Shown in pieces: positions 1-10,005 of a stretch of DNA of 64,000 nt. A program made the position numbers and the translations under genes. The DNA is taken from positions 30,549,314-30,613,313 of the forward strand of contig OX326958.1 of NCBI GenBank assembly GCA_946800325.1, written 5' to 3'. Source of the DNA: Luzula sylvatica (Eukaryota; Streptophyta; Magnoliopsida; Poales; Juncaceae). Position 1 is the first letter of the stretch. Each line of letters begins with the position of its first letter. The notes under the pieces were generated by a model. That model was not told the origin of the DNA. It did not search any database and saw nothing but the letters and a program-made list of their open reading frames with translations.

Positions 1-1100
1 ATATTTAAGTCATGAAATGCCTTCCATGTCCACAACCTCCGAGGTTGGTCATTACACTTTGCACGGTTTCAGGCCTAAGTCGGGCGTGAAATGTTGTATG
101 TATCAACGTGAGAGGCAAGCGTTAATTGAGGACAAATGCGGGTTCAGGCCAAAGTCGGGCGCATTTGTAGTTCAATTGAACGATATGTGAGCACGGTTGT
201 GACTTAACCGTCCAAGCCAATCCGATTGGGGTTCGGGGCATAGTTAGGATGCACAAACGGAATTCGGATCATATATGATATGGTTCGATACCGAAATCCT
301 ATAAAGGGTCAAGAGTCGCATTGGATGTGATTGGATTTATCCTACCTAAATAGTGAGATCCCATTTGTCGGCCAAAGTCACTTGTGGGAGGATCATGAAA
401 TAAGGGTCTTGAAGTGTTATTGGATTTAGAATCCCGAATCAATATTAGGGTTATTGATTTGATAAAAGTAACATATTTCATATCATATAAGCATATAGAA
501 TAAGTACGCACGGTTAGTTGTCAATTTCAGAATTCATGTAGAATAATAATTTTAAGCAACACCAATATCATATCGATATGATCGATATTAGAGAAAGAAA
601 AGTTTGTGAAACGGAACTACCTTGATAAACACCATATCCTAAGAATGGTTCTTAGGCAAGAGTGCAAGAGTTACGTGTTGGACACAAAATTTGGGGAACC
701 GATTCACATTCACGAGGCTTTAGAGAAAGCCAGAATTTGACAAACTTGAGAAGGAGTCATATAATATTGTATGTCTGATGTTGACATGCATAGACGCGGA
801 TCTTCAAAGGAGTTTGAAGAATTATAAGAAATAAGAGTCTAAGGGCGATTAAGGCAAATGTTGTCTCAATAAAGGATTTGGGCAAGTTGTTGATAGTAAT
901 AGCTTCTTTTGACATTATCATCTTGACTACGTGTATGAGATACACATTTCTAGAATCCATTGGATGGAATACTAGTTTCATTCGAATAAGATTCGCATGA
1001 CAAGTACAATACTTGTTTAATAAGCAAGATGGCAAAAGTGTCATTCCAAAGGTTGGAAAACCGGTCAACGACTAATCAAAATACATACATTTTTAATGTG
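1..1100 (+). mobile_element. 5' part of decayed copia-related sequence, no intact ORF
   Basis: No open reading frame longer than about 100 codons survives and none looks like a host gene. The stretch leads directly into the copia integrase remnant, so I read it as the upstream part (gag/protease side) of that element, although I could not recognise gag or protease motifs. It holds two copies of a 19-base motif, GTTTCAGGCCTAAGTCGGG or close variants, near 65-84 and 141-160, each flanked by self-complementary arms. The 5' LTR is not seen and is probably left of the window. Confidence 0.4.
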
Positions 1101-1119
1101 TGTAAATAAGTAAGTTCGG

Positions 1120-3175
1120 AGGCGAGAGGAGGCTACAAATATTTCATTATATTTACCAACGATTATTGTAGATATAAAGATATCTATTTAATGCGTTTGA
1201 AACATAATTTTGAATAGTTCAAAAACGTTTCGAAATGAAATACGAAATCAACTAAGCGAGAAAATCAAAGTATTTCGATAAGATCGAAGAGACGAGCATT
1301 TTTAAGCTATGAGTATGATAATCATCTAGAAAATTTATGAAACGTTTCATAGTTATTTTCATTCGGAACATCAATGTAGATTAATGTGTCTGAAAGGAGA
1401 AATCAAACTTTGTTGGACATTGTTTGATAGATGATAAATCAAAATTAATTTTCCCAAATAAGATTTGGAAATTTACTCTTAAGACCAAGGTTAATCACAT
1501 ACCTTCTAAGTCGGTACAAAAGACCCCATATGTGATATGGATCGGAAAGAAATTAAATTGAGGGTTAACGTGGTTTCAGGCCTAAGTCGGGCACGTTAAT
1601 AGTTCAATGTTAATGAAAACTTCCGATGTTATCTTTTGTAAGATTTGGAGATTTGAATTCGAAAACTGGTTTTGGATAAACTAAATCTCAAATCTTGATA
1701 TGTTCATTCATTGAGTATTCTTATAGAAATTAAAAGGATATCATTTATTAAATCCCAATGAGAATTAGATTTTCATAGTTCAAAGAGATACATTCTTAAA
1801 GGAGGACTTAATGTGCATAAGTTTGGAACTTGATGTCACTTATATCTATGAGGGCTAGTGGGAGATGAATCGATCTCGAAATGGAACATTGAACCGATGA
1901 ATATGATTGTAATTTCATCAAAAGTTGATGAATCCAAGTCAAGATCACAAAGCGAGTATATAGATCAATTTAGACACGTCACGAATCGATAAATTATGAA
2001 TTTATCAAAGAATGTGACAAACGAATCGAGCTCATACATGCTGAGTCGATGGACTAAAATGATGCTATAAAGGATAAAATTTCATATGGCATGGTGCCAT
2101 GGAATCCATGATTCAATCAATGTATGTCATCAAGTTTAGAACTTGATTTAAACATTTCTTAGGGTATGACCCATAGGTTGTGAGTGAGTTTTCAAGGTGA
2201 AAACTGACGTGGATTAGAATATGTATACTTACAAAGCAAGGATAGTTGTGAAAAGCTTCAAGAATTCATGATATGATCATGAAGAAATGGTTTCACAAAT
2301 AATCATGCTTGATCCATTCGGATTATATTTGCCATTTCACATAGTATGACTATGTACTTTGACAAATTGATGACAAGACCGCATTCATTTATAAGAAAAT
2401 TAGAGGATGTGTATGTGACACAACCTAATGGTTTTATCGATCCAAAGAATCTAAGAAAAGTATACAAGTTTCAACGATCCATATGATGGATTGAAGAATA
2501 ATTCATGGAATTGAAATTTTGTTCGGATGAAATTATAATTAGTTATAATATTATCAAGAACAAAAGAAAAGCTTTGTGTAGGTGTAAAGGTTAGTGGGAG
2601 ACACATACATTTCTTATATTAAAATATATGAACGATATATTATTCATAGGAAACGGTTGTCGTTTCGCTATGAAAGATTTAGGCGAGACCGCTTATAAGA
2701 TAAGCATAAAAATCTATAAGATAGATTTGAAATTCCTCGATCTAATTCAAAGTATATACATCGACAAAATATTGAAAATGATCTTCAATACATAAATCCA
2801 AGAAAAGGATTTCTCCCAACTGTCGAATGACGTAAAACTTTTTGAGAATCGATGTGCGACATCGAGCAAATTCTACGATGGGATTAGATTTCAATACGGC
2901 TTACGAAGCCGAAATGGAAACGTTATGGATCAAGGTGTTGATCATACTTGGTATTGTTCCAAGTAATAGGATTCTATGGTTATCTATTTCGATGGTCGAA
3001 ATAGCCCAAACCAAAAGAAATTGAAATAACATAACCACTCCAAACTTATATTTAATAGGTATTGGATACCTAACGAAAATTGACACTAACGGTAACGTAG
3101 CGGAAACGTTTACAAAAACTGCTTTCTTCTTAGTTAAGCATGAATGTCATGCGAAGACTATAGGTATAGAGATAC
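1120..3175 (+). pseudogene. Ty1/copia polyprotein remnant (integrase, reverse transcriptase, RNase H)
   Basis: Stops and frameshifts break the ORF, but the domains appear in copia order. Around 1120-1260 the integrase core reads GARGGYKYFI then FTNDYCRY. Near 1390-1440 an SERRNQTLLDIV stretch matches the usual NGVSERRNRTLLD. At 1520-1545 VQKTPYVIW matches the PYE(L/I)W motif. At about 2229-2264 YKARIVVKSF is the start of reverse transcriptase (family YKARLVAKGF). Near 2626-2655 YMNDILFIGN is a damaged YVDD catalytic box with an Asp lost. Around 2898-2960 AYEAEMETLWIK and LGIVPS match the copia RNase H, and 3084-3125 DTNGNVAETFTKT matches NVADPFTK. The domain order is that of copia, not gypsy. 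It cannot encode an active protein. Confidence 0.88.
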
Positions 3176-4313
3176 CTAGAGGAGGAATATATTTGAGGTA
3201 TAGTTATCTAATACCGATAGTCATCGCAGATTATAATCCTAGCAGAGATTATAGGTGTAAACGCTGCATCAAACAATACTTACTCTATATTAGTGCATAT
3301 TTCAAAATTTTAAAATTTTAATTGCATTTATACTTATATGAATACTTGTGCGAGGTTGTGTAATTTGATTACACGAACCTTGAATTATGACTTGTGTGAG
3401 CGTCTACATAATACGTGATTATGTTAAGTAAAACCGTCACATTTCAAAAGTTATATTTCAAAAATGTCCCTAGTCACGATTAGGATACTTATGTGATAAG
3501 TATATCTATTATAAGATAATAGACTAACGTGTACACTAGCATATTCGCCGAGGTGATGATTATGTTTTGCTAATCATAGGACAAAGAGTTTGTCGAATCG
3601 GGAATATGGATATGCATTAGGTTATGCATATTGTGACTTGACCAAAAGTGCGATACAATGACATGGTTTAGTCATTGTAGATGGAATCGTAACAAATGGG
3701 GTCTTAGTTCTTCACACTTGAGGTGATCATGGATCATTTTCCGTGCGTAGCATGATGCTTAGATATAGTCTTCCACTATCTGTAACAGGATGGTCATGGG
3801 ATTATAATCGGGTATTATCTGAAACACGAAATTTGATGTGAGTCATCAAGATAGAAATTGTTCCTTTCGAGAGAAAGAGATATTCCTTAGGCCTATCGAT
3901 GAATTGATCAACGAAATCTCTGGCCAGAGTCAATGATATTAATAGTTAATATCGATTGTATTTGTTGATTCAATTCGATATCGAAATTTAAGTATAGTCA
4001 ATCAAAATATAAGGATGACTATTACCATGCCTTTTGATTGACGGATATCGCGAACAAGAGAACTAAACACCACCGTTCGAGATGGGTATAAATGATCACA
4101 ATCATTTTTCGTTTTCAACGTGGGAAAGCTATGATGGATTTCTTCCTGGATCCCTCTCATGAGCCCGTAAACTTAAGAATAAGTTTACTACCATTGCTTG
4201 ATACGAACCTACGCGGTCACACATAGAGCTGTCTTATTTCGGGCTTGATTACAATCTCTAAGATAAGTGTACATGTGATGTACATTGGTGCATTATTTAG
4301 TTGGAACTTGAAC
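3176..4313 (+). mobile_element. Copia post-pol untranslated internal region
   Basis: This non-coding stretch between the end of pol and the polypurine tract is diverged but collinear with 7010-7780. Shared blocks include the GTCAATGATATTAAT block, the AAGGATGACTATYACCATG block, AATGATCACAATCATTTTTCG, and CGGGCTTGATT. The repeat shows that both stretches are 3' internal ends of the same retrotransposon family. I see no gene here. Confidence 0.7.
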
Positions 4314-4772
4314 TGATGTGAGTCAAATAAGGCACAAATTTAATGCTTAATTTGGGGATTTTAGCCCTTGTGAAGAACAATTCTATATACTTTATTAATC
4401 ATATTTGAGATAACATGAATATTTCTTCACTAAGTGTGTTTTATTACTTAATCACAGGAATTAGAAGGAATTTCTGGGAATTTGGAGAGTGTAGTTGTCT
4501 CCAACACGTCAAGAGGAGTAAAAACGATATATTACACCGATATATTCGGTACATGAATGAGACGGGAGGCAAACAATTATCATGATAGAAACTTACACAA
4601 AAGTCTACACGAAAACCACTCAATCCTTAGTCCTTATCCTGCCCACCTACCTTTGGTGGGAATTACCTCCTTACCCCCAATCCTCTCCACCAACTCGTGG
4701 CCAATAAGAAGACTCCATGAGTGCTATAAATATGACCACAAGGGCCACGAGTTTGACACGCTCTTTTATGCC

Positions 4773-4774
<2 letters not shown>

Positions 4775-4820
<46 letters not shown>
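4775..4820 (+). repeat. (CT)n microsatellite
   Basis: About 23 CT units directly downstream of the solo LTR's TATA-like box. Pyrimidine tracts at this place are common in plant 5' leaders; the overlapping serine/leucine and arginine/glutamate ORFs are artefacts of the dinucleotide run. Confidence 0.95.
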
Positions 4821-4823
<3 letters not shown>

Positions 4824-5453
4824 GAAAGCCCAAGAACTTTCAAGAACACGCAAGAATTGCAAATACGAACGATAATTCTCTAAAATCGATCACCGAATAG
4901 AAGCTCACTTCATTCGGTGAATCGGTTAATACTTCGACGAAGATCGAGTTGCAAGGATTGAGGTGGAGCTTTCTTCATCCGAATCTACGCAAGCAAGGAG
5001 TCGAGCACTCTCTATTCCACTCGGGAGCTTTCTTCCAATTGGACTTCTTGCAATCTCGAGTTCACTCAACCGGTACGAAGCTCTCTTCTATTGGCGGGTG
5101 AATTGGTACGAAAGGAACGTGTTGTGCGAGTTGTCTAGCTCACTAGCATCTCAAAACAACAAGGAAGGCATCCAAGACGAGACTCGGAGCTCACTTCATC
5201 TCTCTAGGTGTTTTCTTTCCTTTCTTGTAATTCTTGTAGTTTAAAATTCGAATTGGATTTGTGTAAAGAATTCTCGGTTTAATGAATCTTTAGTTCTTGT
5301 TACTTGAATCAAATCTTTGTTGGTGCTTTTACTTGATCTCTTACTTTTAATTACTGCCTTGAACTTAGTTTAAATCTCCCTTAGTTCAAATCTCAAATCA
5401 AACATTCAATTCAATCCCCAATTCAAACTGCAAATTCGAAATCCAGAACAAGT

Positions 5454-5791
5454 TCCGTTGTAACGGAATCCAAGTCCGTTGTAACGGACCATTCGGTTTG
5501 TACCTGACTTTCAGTCTGTTGGTACTCCGTTGTAACGTACTTTAATTCCGTTGTAACGGACCAGCGAGGAAAAGCATTCAATATCACTCATACTAGTGCG
5601 TTGTAACGGACATAAGAGTCCGTTGTAACGGATCAACCAATCCGTTATAACGATACTCCTATCCGTTATAACGGACTACCCCTTTTCGTTGTAACGGAAT
5701 TTTCTCCGTTGTAACGGACGTTCATATCAATATCTACGTTAGACATAACCCTAATGTCCGTTGTAACGGAACTTAATTCCGTTGTAACGGA
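5454..5791 (+). repeat. 12-copy array of a 14-bp palindrome TCCGTTGTAACGGA
   Basis: Copies lie at 5454, 5475, 5526, 5547, 5597, 5619, 5641, 5662, 5685, 5705, 5757 and 5778 (start positions). Eight are exact; the others differ by one or two bases (for instance GTTATAACG in place of GTTGTAACG). Each has 6-bp arms TCCGTT and AACGGA around a 2-bp centre. Spacers vary in length and sequence, so only the palindrome is conserved. AACGG/CCGTT is the core of MYB-type sites, including the MSA element bound by three-repeat MYBs. The array lies downstream of the LTR's TATA-like box, in what should be transcribed sequence. Confidence 0.95.
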
Positions 5792-5971
5792 CTATCTTCT
5801 GTGAATTTTCTTTGTTATTTCTAGTCCATTTTGATCCAAATTTTGACGCAATTGCTCCTCGTGGAACGAATCTATACATTTGCCACTGTACAAACTTAGA
5901 TTACAAATTTTGTTGATTGTTCGGGGTTTTACCACAACGACATATTAAACACGCCAAAAACCCGCTCATCA

Positions 5972-5988
5972 TGAACTGAGTGGGAGAC
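5972..5988 (+). other. Polypurine tract of the copia element
   Basis: GAACTGAGTGGGAGAC directly precedes an LTR start and matches AAACTGACTGGGAGA just before the second LTR at 7799. A purine-rich stretch at this position is the plus-strand primer site for reverse transcription. Confidence 0.65.
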
Positions 5989-7009
5989 TGAAGGAAATAC
6001 AGTTATAGATCAACTAGTAGCTTGCACACATGAGGATAGACGAACGTACGCGTTCGTAGATACGATTGGATGCATAATAAGATTATGCAAATCTGACAAA
6101 ATAACATAGTCAGTCATGACGGACAGATTGGTCAGTCATGACGGACCAAAGGTTAATTGTCAGATTACACAGAAATATACACAGTCAGTCATGACGGACA
6201 GATTGGTCAGTCATGACGGACCAAAGGAAATTTTGTGTACCAATCTGTGAGTATGGTCAGTCATGACGCACAGTATGGTGCGTCATGACGGACTGTATGG
6301 TCAGTCATGACGGACCAAGAGTAAATGATGTTTCTAGGAAACGTGACTGGTGCATCATGACGCACCATTCTGTGCGTCATGACGGACTGTGATCCAAATT
6401 CCAGATTAGCAGTTTTCTTTGTACTCATTAATTCCTCATAAATTATGGTATTAATATAAGATCAATTGTTGATCTTCTCTCTCTCTGAGCCAACCAGAAT
6501 ATTGTCTAGGGTTCATGTTTGCTTGTAGGACAAGTAAAGAGAGAACTTGAAATCACCATTAGAGATTGGAGTTTTCAAGCAAGTTTACGGCGATTTTTGG
6601 GGGAATTGCGCGTAACCGAAAGGCGCTAGCTCGAGGTGGATACGAGTAAAGGGATTTCATCTGAAATCCTCTATTGTGATCAAACAAGGGAAAGATGAAT
6701 GACGAACCGGATGCGATCCGGTTGTATATGACAAATCGAAGCTCCGTCGAAGGTGTCGAATCGTGCGGGAATGGGACGTATGTGTTGCCGAAGATTGGAG
6801 CAGCGAAAAGGGAAGCAACTACTGATCAACCCGTCACCGTGATCAATTTCACGTGGTATGAATCTATGTCTATAATCGTTATATTCATAGGTAGTTGCAT
6901 GTAGTTTAGGATTCGTACGATCGAGTCGTCGGCGTGGTCCTCGGGATCGGGTCGGACCGAGCTCTTCCATCCGCTGCGCGGAGCTCGGTAGTGACGCCGA
7001 TACCCAACA
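5989..7009 (+). mobile_element. Copia LTR (first copy)
   Basis: Starts TGAAGGAAATACAG after the polypurine tract and ends near ACCCAACA. It aligns at both ends with 7799-8935: the GGAAATACAG start, the CGAACG...CGTTCG block, GGTGGATACGAGTA, TTGTGATCAAAC, GATCAACCCGTC and ATCCGCTGCGCGG near the end. Its U3 carries nine palindromes at 6111-6386, and a TATA-like TTAATATAAG lies near 6451-6460 followed by a CT-rich leader. The middle portions of the two LTRs are unrelated. Confidence 0.75.
6111..6386 (+). repeat. 9-copy palindrome array around CAGTCATGACGGA in LTR U3
   Basis: Start positions are 6111, 6133, 6186, 6208, 6258, 6280, 6302, 6352 and 6374. The ideal form GTCCGTCATGACGGAC is a perfect 16-bp palindrome; most copies have CAGTCATGACGGAC and some have GCGTCATGACGGA. 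Each contains TGACG, the core of as-1/TGA-bZIP binding sites, on one or both strands. The copies lie upstream of the TATA-like box, where an enhancer would be. The larger unit CAGTCATGACGGACAGATTGGTCAGTCATGACGGACCAAAGG is itself repeated (6111 and 6186), with its parts split by variable spacers. Confidence 0.95.
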
Positions 7010-7798
7010 CAAGGTGCTTGTCGAATAGGGAACGTAGATATATGCTAGGTGACATATATTGGATATGACCAAAGCCGCGAGACCATGACATGATTTAGTC
7101 ATTATGGATGGACTCGCGACGAGTAGGGTATTAGGTTCTTCATACTTGAGGGGACCATTGATTGCGTTACGTACGTAACACAATGATTTGATATGATCTT
7201 ACGCCAGCCGTAACAGGGGGCCAAAACGGTCATTATTGGATATTGTCCGAAACACGGAATTCAATGTGAGTCTCCAAGATAGGAATTATTTATTCCGAAA
7301 GGAAAAGATATCTCTTAGGCGCCGCTCGATGAGTCGATTAACGAAATCTGCGGCCGCAGTCAATGATATTAATGGTTAATATCGATTGAAATTTGTTAAC
7401 TCAACTCGGAATCGGGGAATATGTGTTGTTAATCAAATTATAAGGATGACTATCACCATGCCTTATGATTAACGGATATCGCTAACAAGAGAACCAATAA
7501 CCGCTATTTGAGATAGGCACAATGATCACAATCATTTTTCGTTTTAACATGGGTAGCCATGATGGAGTGACTAGATCCCGCTCATGGGCTTGTAATGCGT
7601 AACAGCTTACTGCCATCGTTAAACGAACATACACGGTCACACAACGAGTCGTACTATGTCGGGCTTGATTGCAAGTTTGGGCACATAGGATGTGCATGGC
7701 TTTAGCGTATATGATACGCAGGCCAGATTCTCTGCTATAGTGTATATGTGATATACATGAGTACCTTTTAGTTAGATCTGAAACTGACTGGGAGAATA
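7010..7798 (+). mobile_element. Internally deleted copia internal region between two LTRs
   Basis: Begins immediately after the first LTR with sequence homologous to about 3585 onward of the upstream element and ends with the polypurine-like AAACTGACTGGGAGAA. There is no recognisable primer-binding site, gag or pol, so everything from the 5' leader to the post-pol region is missing. The product is a short LTR-internal-LTR unit that could only move with proteins from another copy. Confidence 0.7.
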
Positions 7799-8935
7799 AT
7801 GGAAATACAGTTTTGGATCAACGGTAAAATGGTACACATAAGGATAAACGAACGCACACGTTCGTGGGCATAAATAATGTGTATATTAGATACACATATG
7901 TATATTGGATATACATAGTTAAATTGATAAGAAACGGTTTTATTAAGAAAACCAGAAAATCAGTTTAAACAGTTTTAGTAAAACTGACATAACTTTCAGA
8001 TAATGACTCAAATTTGAATGGTTCAAATTGGGTTGAGTAGATAATAAGATTATCTAGAACTTTCATGTAGAAATATATTTCATTTGAGCGATGTATTAGT
8101 GTCGTTTTAATGGAATACCGAAAGGATGCGACAGTTTGACATACATTTAGTAAAACCGTCATAATTTTCGCATCCGAACTCCAATTGGTCTGGGCAAAAT
8201 TGGGTTGGAAAGATAATAAGATTATCTACAACTTTCGTGAAGGTTTTAAGTCGGTTGGAACGATTTAACAATTTCGTTTCAACAAATACTGAAAGGTTGT
8301 GTGCAGTTTTCTGTGTGAAAAGGTGTATAATAGTTATACATACTTTTTGGCTCATCCTTATCCTATGTAATATATATAGGAGGTTTCTCTCTCCTCCATT
8401 CAAGCAATTGAATTTCCAATCCAGAAAATTCACTTTATCGAAGAGTTGAAAGAATGCGATGAGAAAGAGAGAAAGAGAAAAGGAGTTTTCTCGGATTAGA
8501 AAATCAAACGCGATCATGCAAGTTCGCCGGTGCTTCGTCTAGGCAGATGCATCCGCGGCCGAGGTGCTACGACTCACGGTGGATACGAGTACAGGAGTTC
8601 GCATTTTGTGGCTCTTGGTTGTGATCAAACCGAAGAAGTAAACGAGTAATAGGCTGTGGAAGCGTGTGGGCATGGGACGCACGAAGACAACTGGAGACGT
8701 GTCCAAACGGTGGGAGACGTGTGGTATGGGACGCACGGGCTAGTCACCAAAGTGACACCGGAGAAGAGAAGGATCCGAGCGATCAACCCGTCGTGCGTGA
8801 TAAATTTCACGCTGGTAATCGTCTATCCTACTTTGCATCGTACTCTCGAAGTCGAGGCGTGATCTCGGGATTGGGGAACCGGGTCGGGCCTTCATATCCG
8901 CTGCGCGGGCCCGGGGTCGGATCGATTCCCTTCAG
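7799..8935 (+). mobile_element. Copia LTR (second copy)
   Basis: Begins TGGAAATACAG and ends CCCTTCA, the exact inverted complement of the TGAAGG that opens the first LTR. Its U3 holds a 172-bp tandem duplication in place of the palindrome array, then a TATA-like TAATATATATAG at about 8368-8380 and a CT-rich leader. The 5 bases after it, GAGAC (8936-8940), equal those just before the first LTR (5984-5988). Confidence 0.75.
7968..8310 (+). repeat. 172-bp diverged tandem duplication in LTR U3
   Basis: Two units are offset by 172 bases. Shared blocks are AGTAAAAC(T/C)G, AAATTGGGTTG, ATAATAAGATTATCTA and ACTTTC(A/G)TG. The ATAATAAGATTAT core also occurs once in the first LTR at about 6075, so the duplication happened in one LTR lineage only. 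Confidence 0.8.
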
Positions 8936-10005
8936 AGACCAAGTAGGAAAGCGACATCATGCAGGGTAATCGCCATCTCCTCCCATGCTCGGTCAAGTTA
9001 TGGACTAACACGGAATCGACGTCCATAGTATCGAGCCTCGTGCAGTCGTAGAGTCGCGCCGTCTCGAAATATGGGAGATATTCATTATACCATGTAAGAG
9101 AAACTCCGTAGTGCCGTGGATGCATCGGTACATGCGGAACCTGCGCCTCCTCAACATCGAATACATGAGATCGGTGGAGCTCCTGCATGGATAGTGTGGC
9201 AGGATACTCCGCACACTCCTCCTCCTCCTCCTCAACAATCTCGGCTCCGGGGCGAACACGTGCTCTTCGGGTCCGCGGCTCGAACCCGCACCGCTACCGC
9301 TAGCACCGAACGTCATCAAAACAAACTTCAAAATAATATAATAATATTACAAATAATAATCAATATACTATTTTCAGAAAACTAATAATTATAATAATGC
9401 TACATCACAACACAACCCCCCACCCCCCAACCCCATTGAGATTAATAACTTATTTCTTAAATAAAACAATATTAAACTCCTAATTAATTAAATTAGTATT
9501 TTTAACAAGTAGAAATGGTAAGAAACATACCTAACTTATGAGAAATATCTTTGTCTATTTGGATATAACTTCTTCTAATTTTTTAAGATGGAAAGAAAAC
9601 CTTCGATTTGGAAAGAAATGAAAGAAAGAAGAGATGAATAAAGAAGAAATAAGAATAGGGGAGGGATTGCTCCATGAGTTATTACGCTCTCTTTCACCGG
9701 AGGGTCTGGGCAAAGAGATTAAATGAAAAAATGTGTCCACATGCACACAATATCTCCTTGAGGCCCACTAAAATATGCATGCGCTCTTTCGTCAGAGGGC
9801 CTGGTGAAAGTGCTTAACACTGTTTAATCTTGTGATTAAGACCCAAATTAACCTCTAACCTTTTTCGCCAACCTCCATGACGAAAGTCCAATCTTTTTCG
9901 CCAGACCCTTGGGCGAAAGAACTAAATTTGCAATTTGTAGAAGTTGCTAGCTATTCTTACAAATTGGGATTTTGATAAGGTTATATGTCAAAAGAAATTC
10001 TCTTA
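8936..10005 (-). mobile_element. MULE-like relic with plant-mobile-domain-like ORF fragment, cut by the copia insertion
   Basis: On the - strand a broken frame starts near 9314 (MTFGASGSGAGSS) and continues with a shift through about 9190-8990, where TARLYDCTRLDTMDVDS then a WRLP segment resemble the start of the plant mobile domain (aminotransferase-like) family. That resemblance is weak and from memory. The frame runs into the copia LTR at 8935, so the rest of the gene would lie left of the copia insertion, outside the window. The right end, 9690-10005, carries four CTTTCGCCAG...CTGGCGAAAG-type palindromes and matches the terminal inverted repeats of the element at 12321-14064. Confidence 0.45.

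Larger units (their letters stand above)
4314..5971 (+). mobile_element. Solo LTR nested in the copia element, probably gypsy-like
   Basis: The segment starts TGATG and ends CATCA, perfect 5-bp terminal inverted repeats with the TG...CA ends of an LTR. It is flanked by a 5-bp target duplication, TGAAC, at 4309-4313 and 5972-5976. Removing it rejoins the copia internal region to its polypurine tract in register with the related copy at 7770-7798, which independently supports the boundaries. Inside are a TATA-like CTATAAATAT at about 4721-4731, a (CT)n run, and a 12-copy palindrome array at 5454-5791. The last 150 bases resemble, from memory, the U5 side of Tat/Athila-type gypsy LTRs. No protein-coding domain is present, so this is an LTR left by recombination. 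Confidence 0.8.

Noticed and set aside
4671..4862. Arg/Glu- and Ser/Leu-repeat ORFs across the (CT)n run
   Set aside because: They are the translations of a dinucleotide repeat inside an LTR.
5454..6386. CRISPR-like arrays of short repeats
   Set aside because: Spacers differ in length and sometimes overlap in sequence, the motif is palindromic throughout, the genome is a plant, and both arrays sit inside LTRs.
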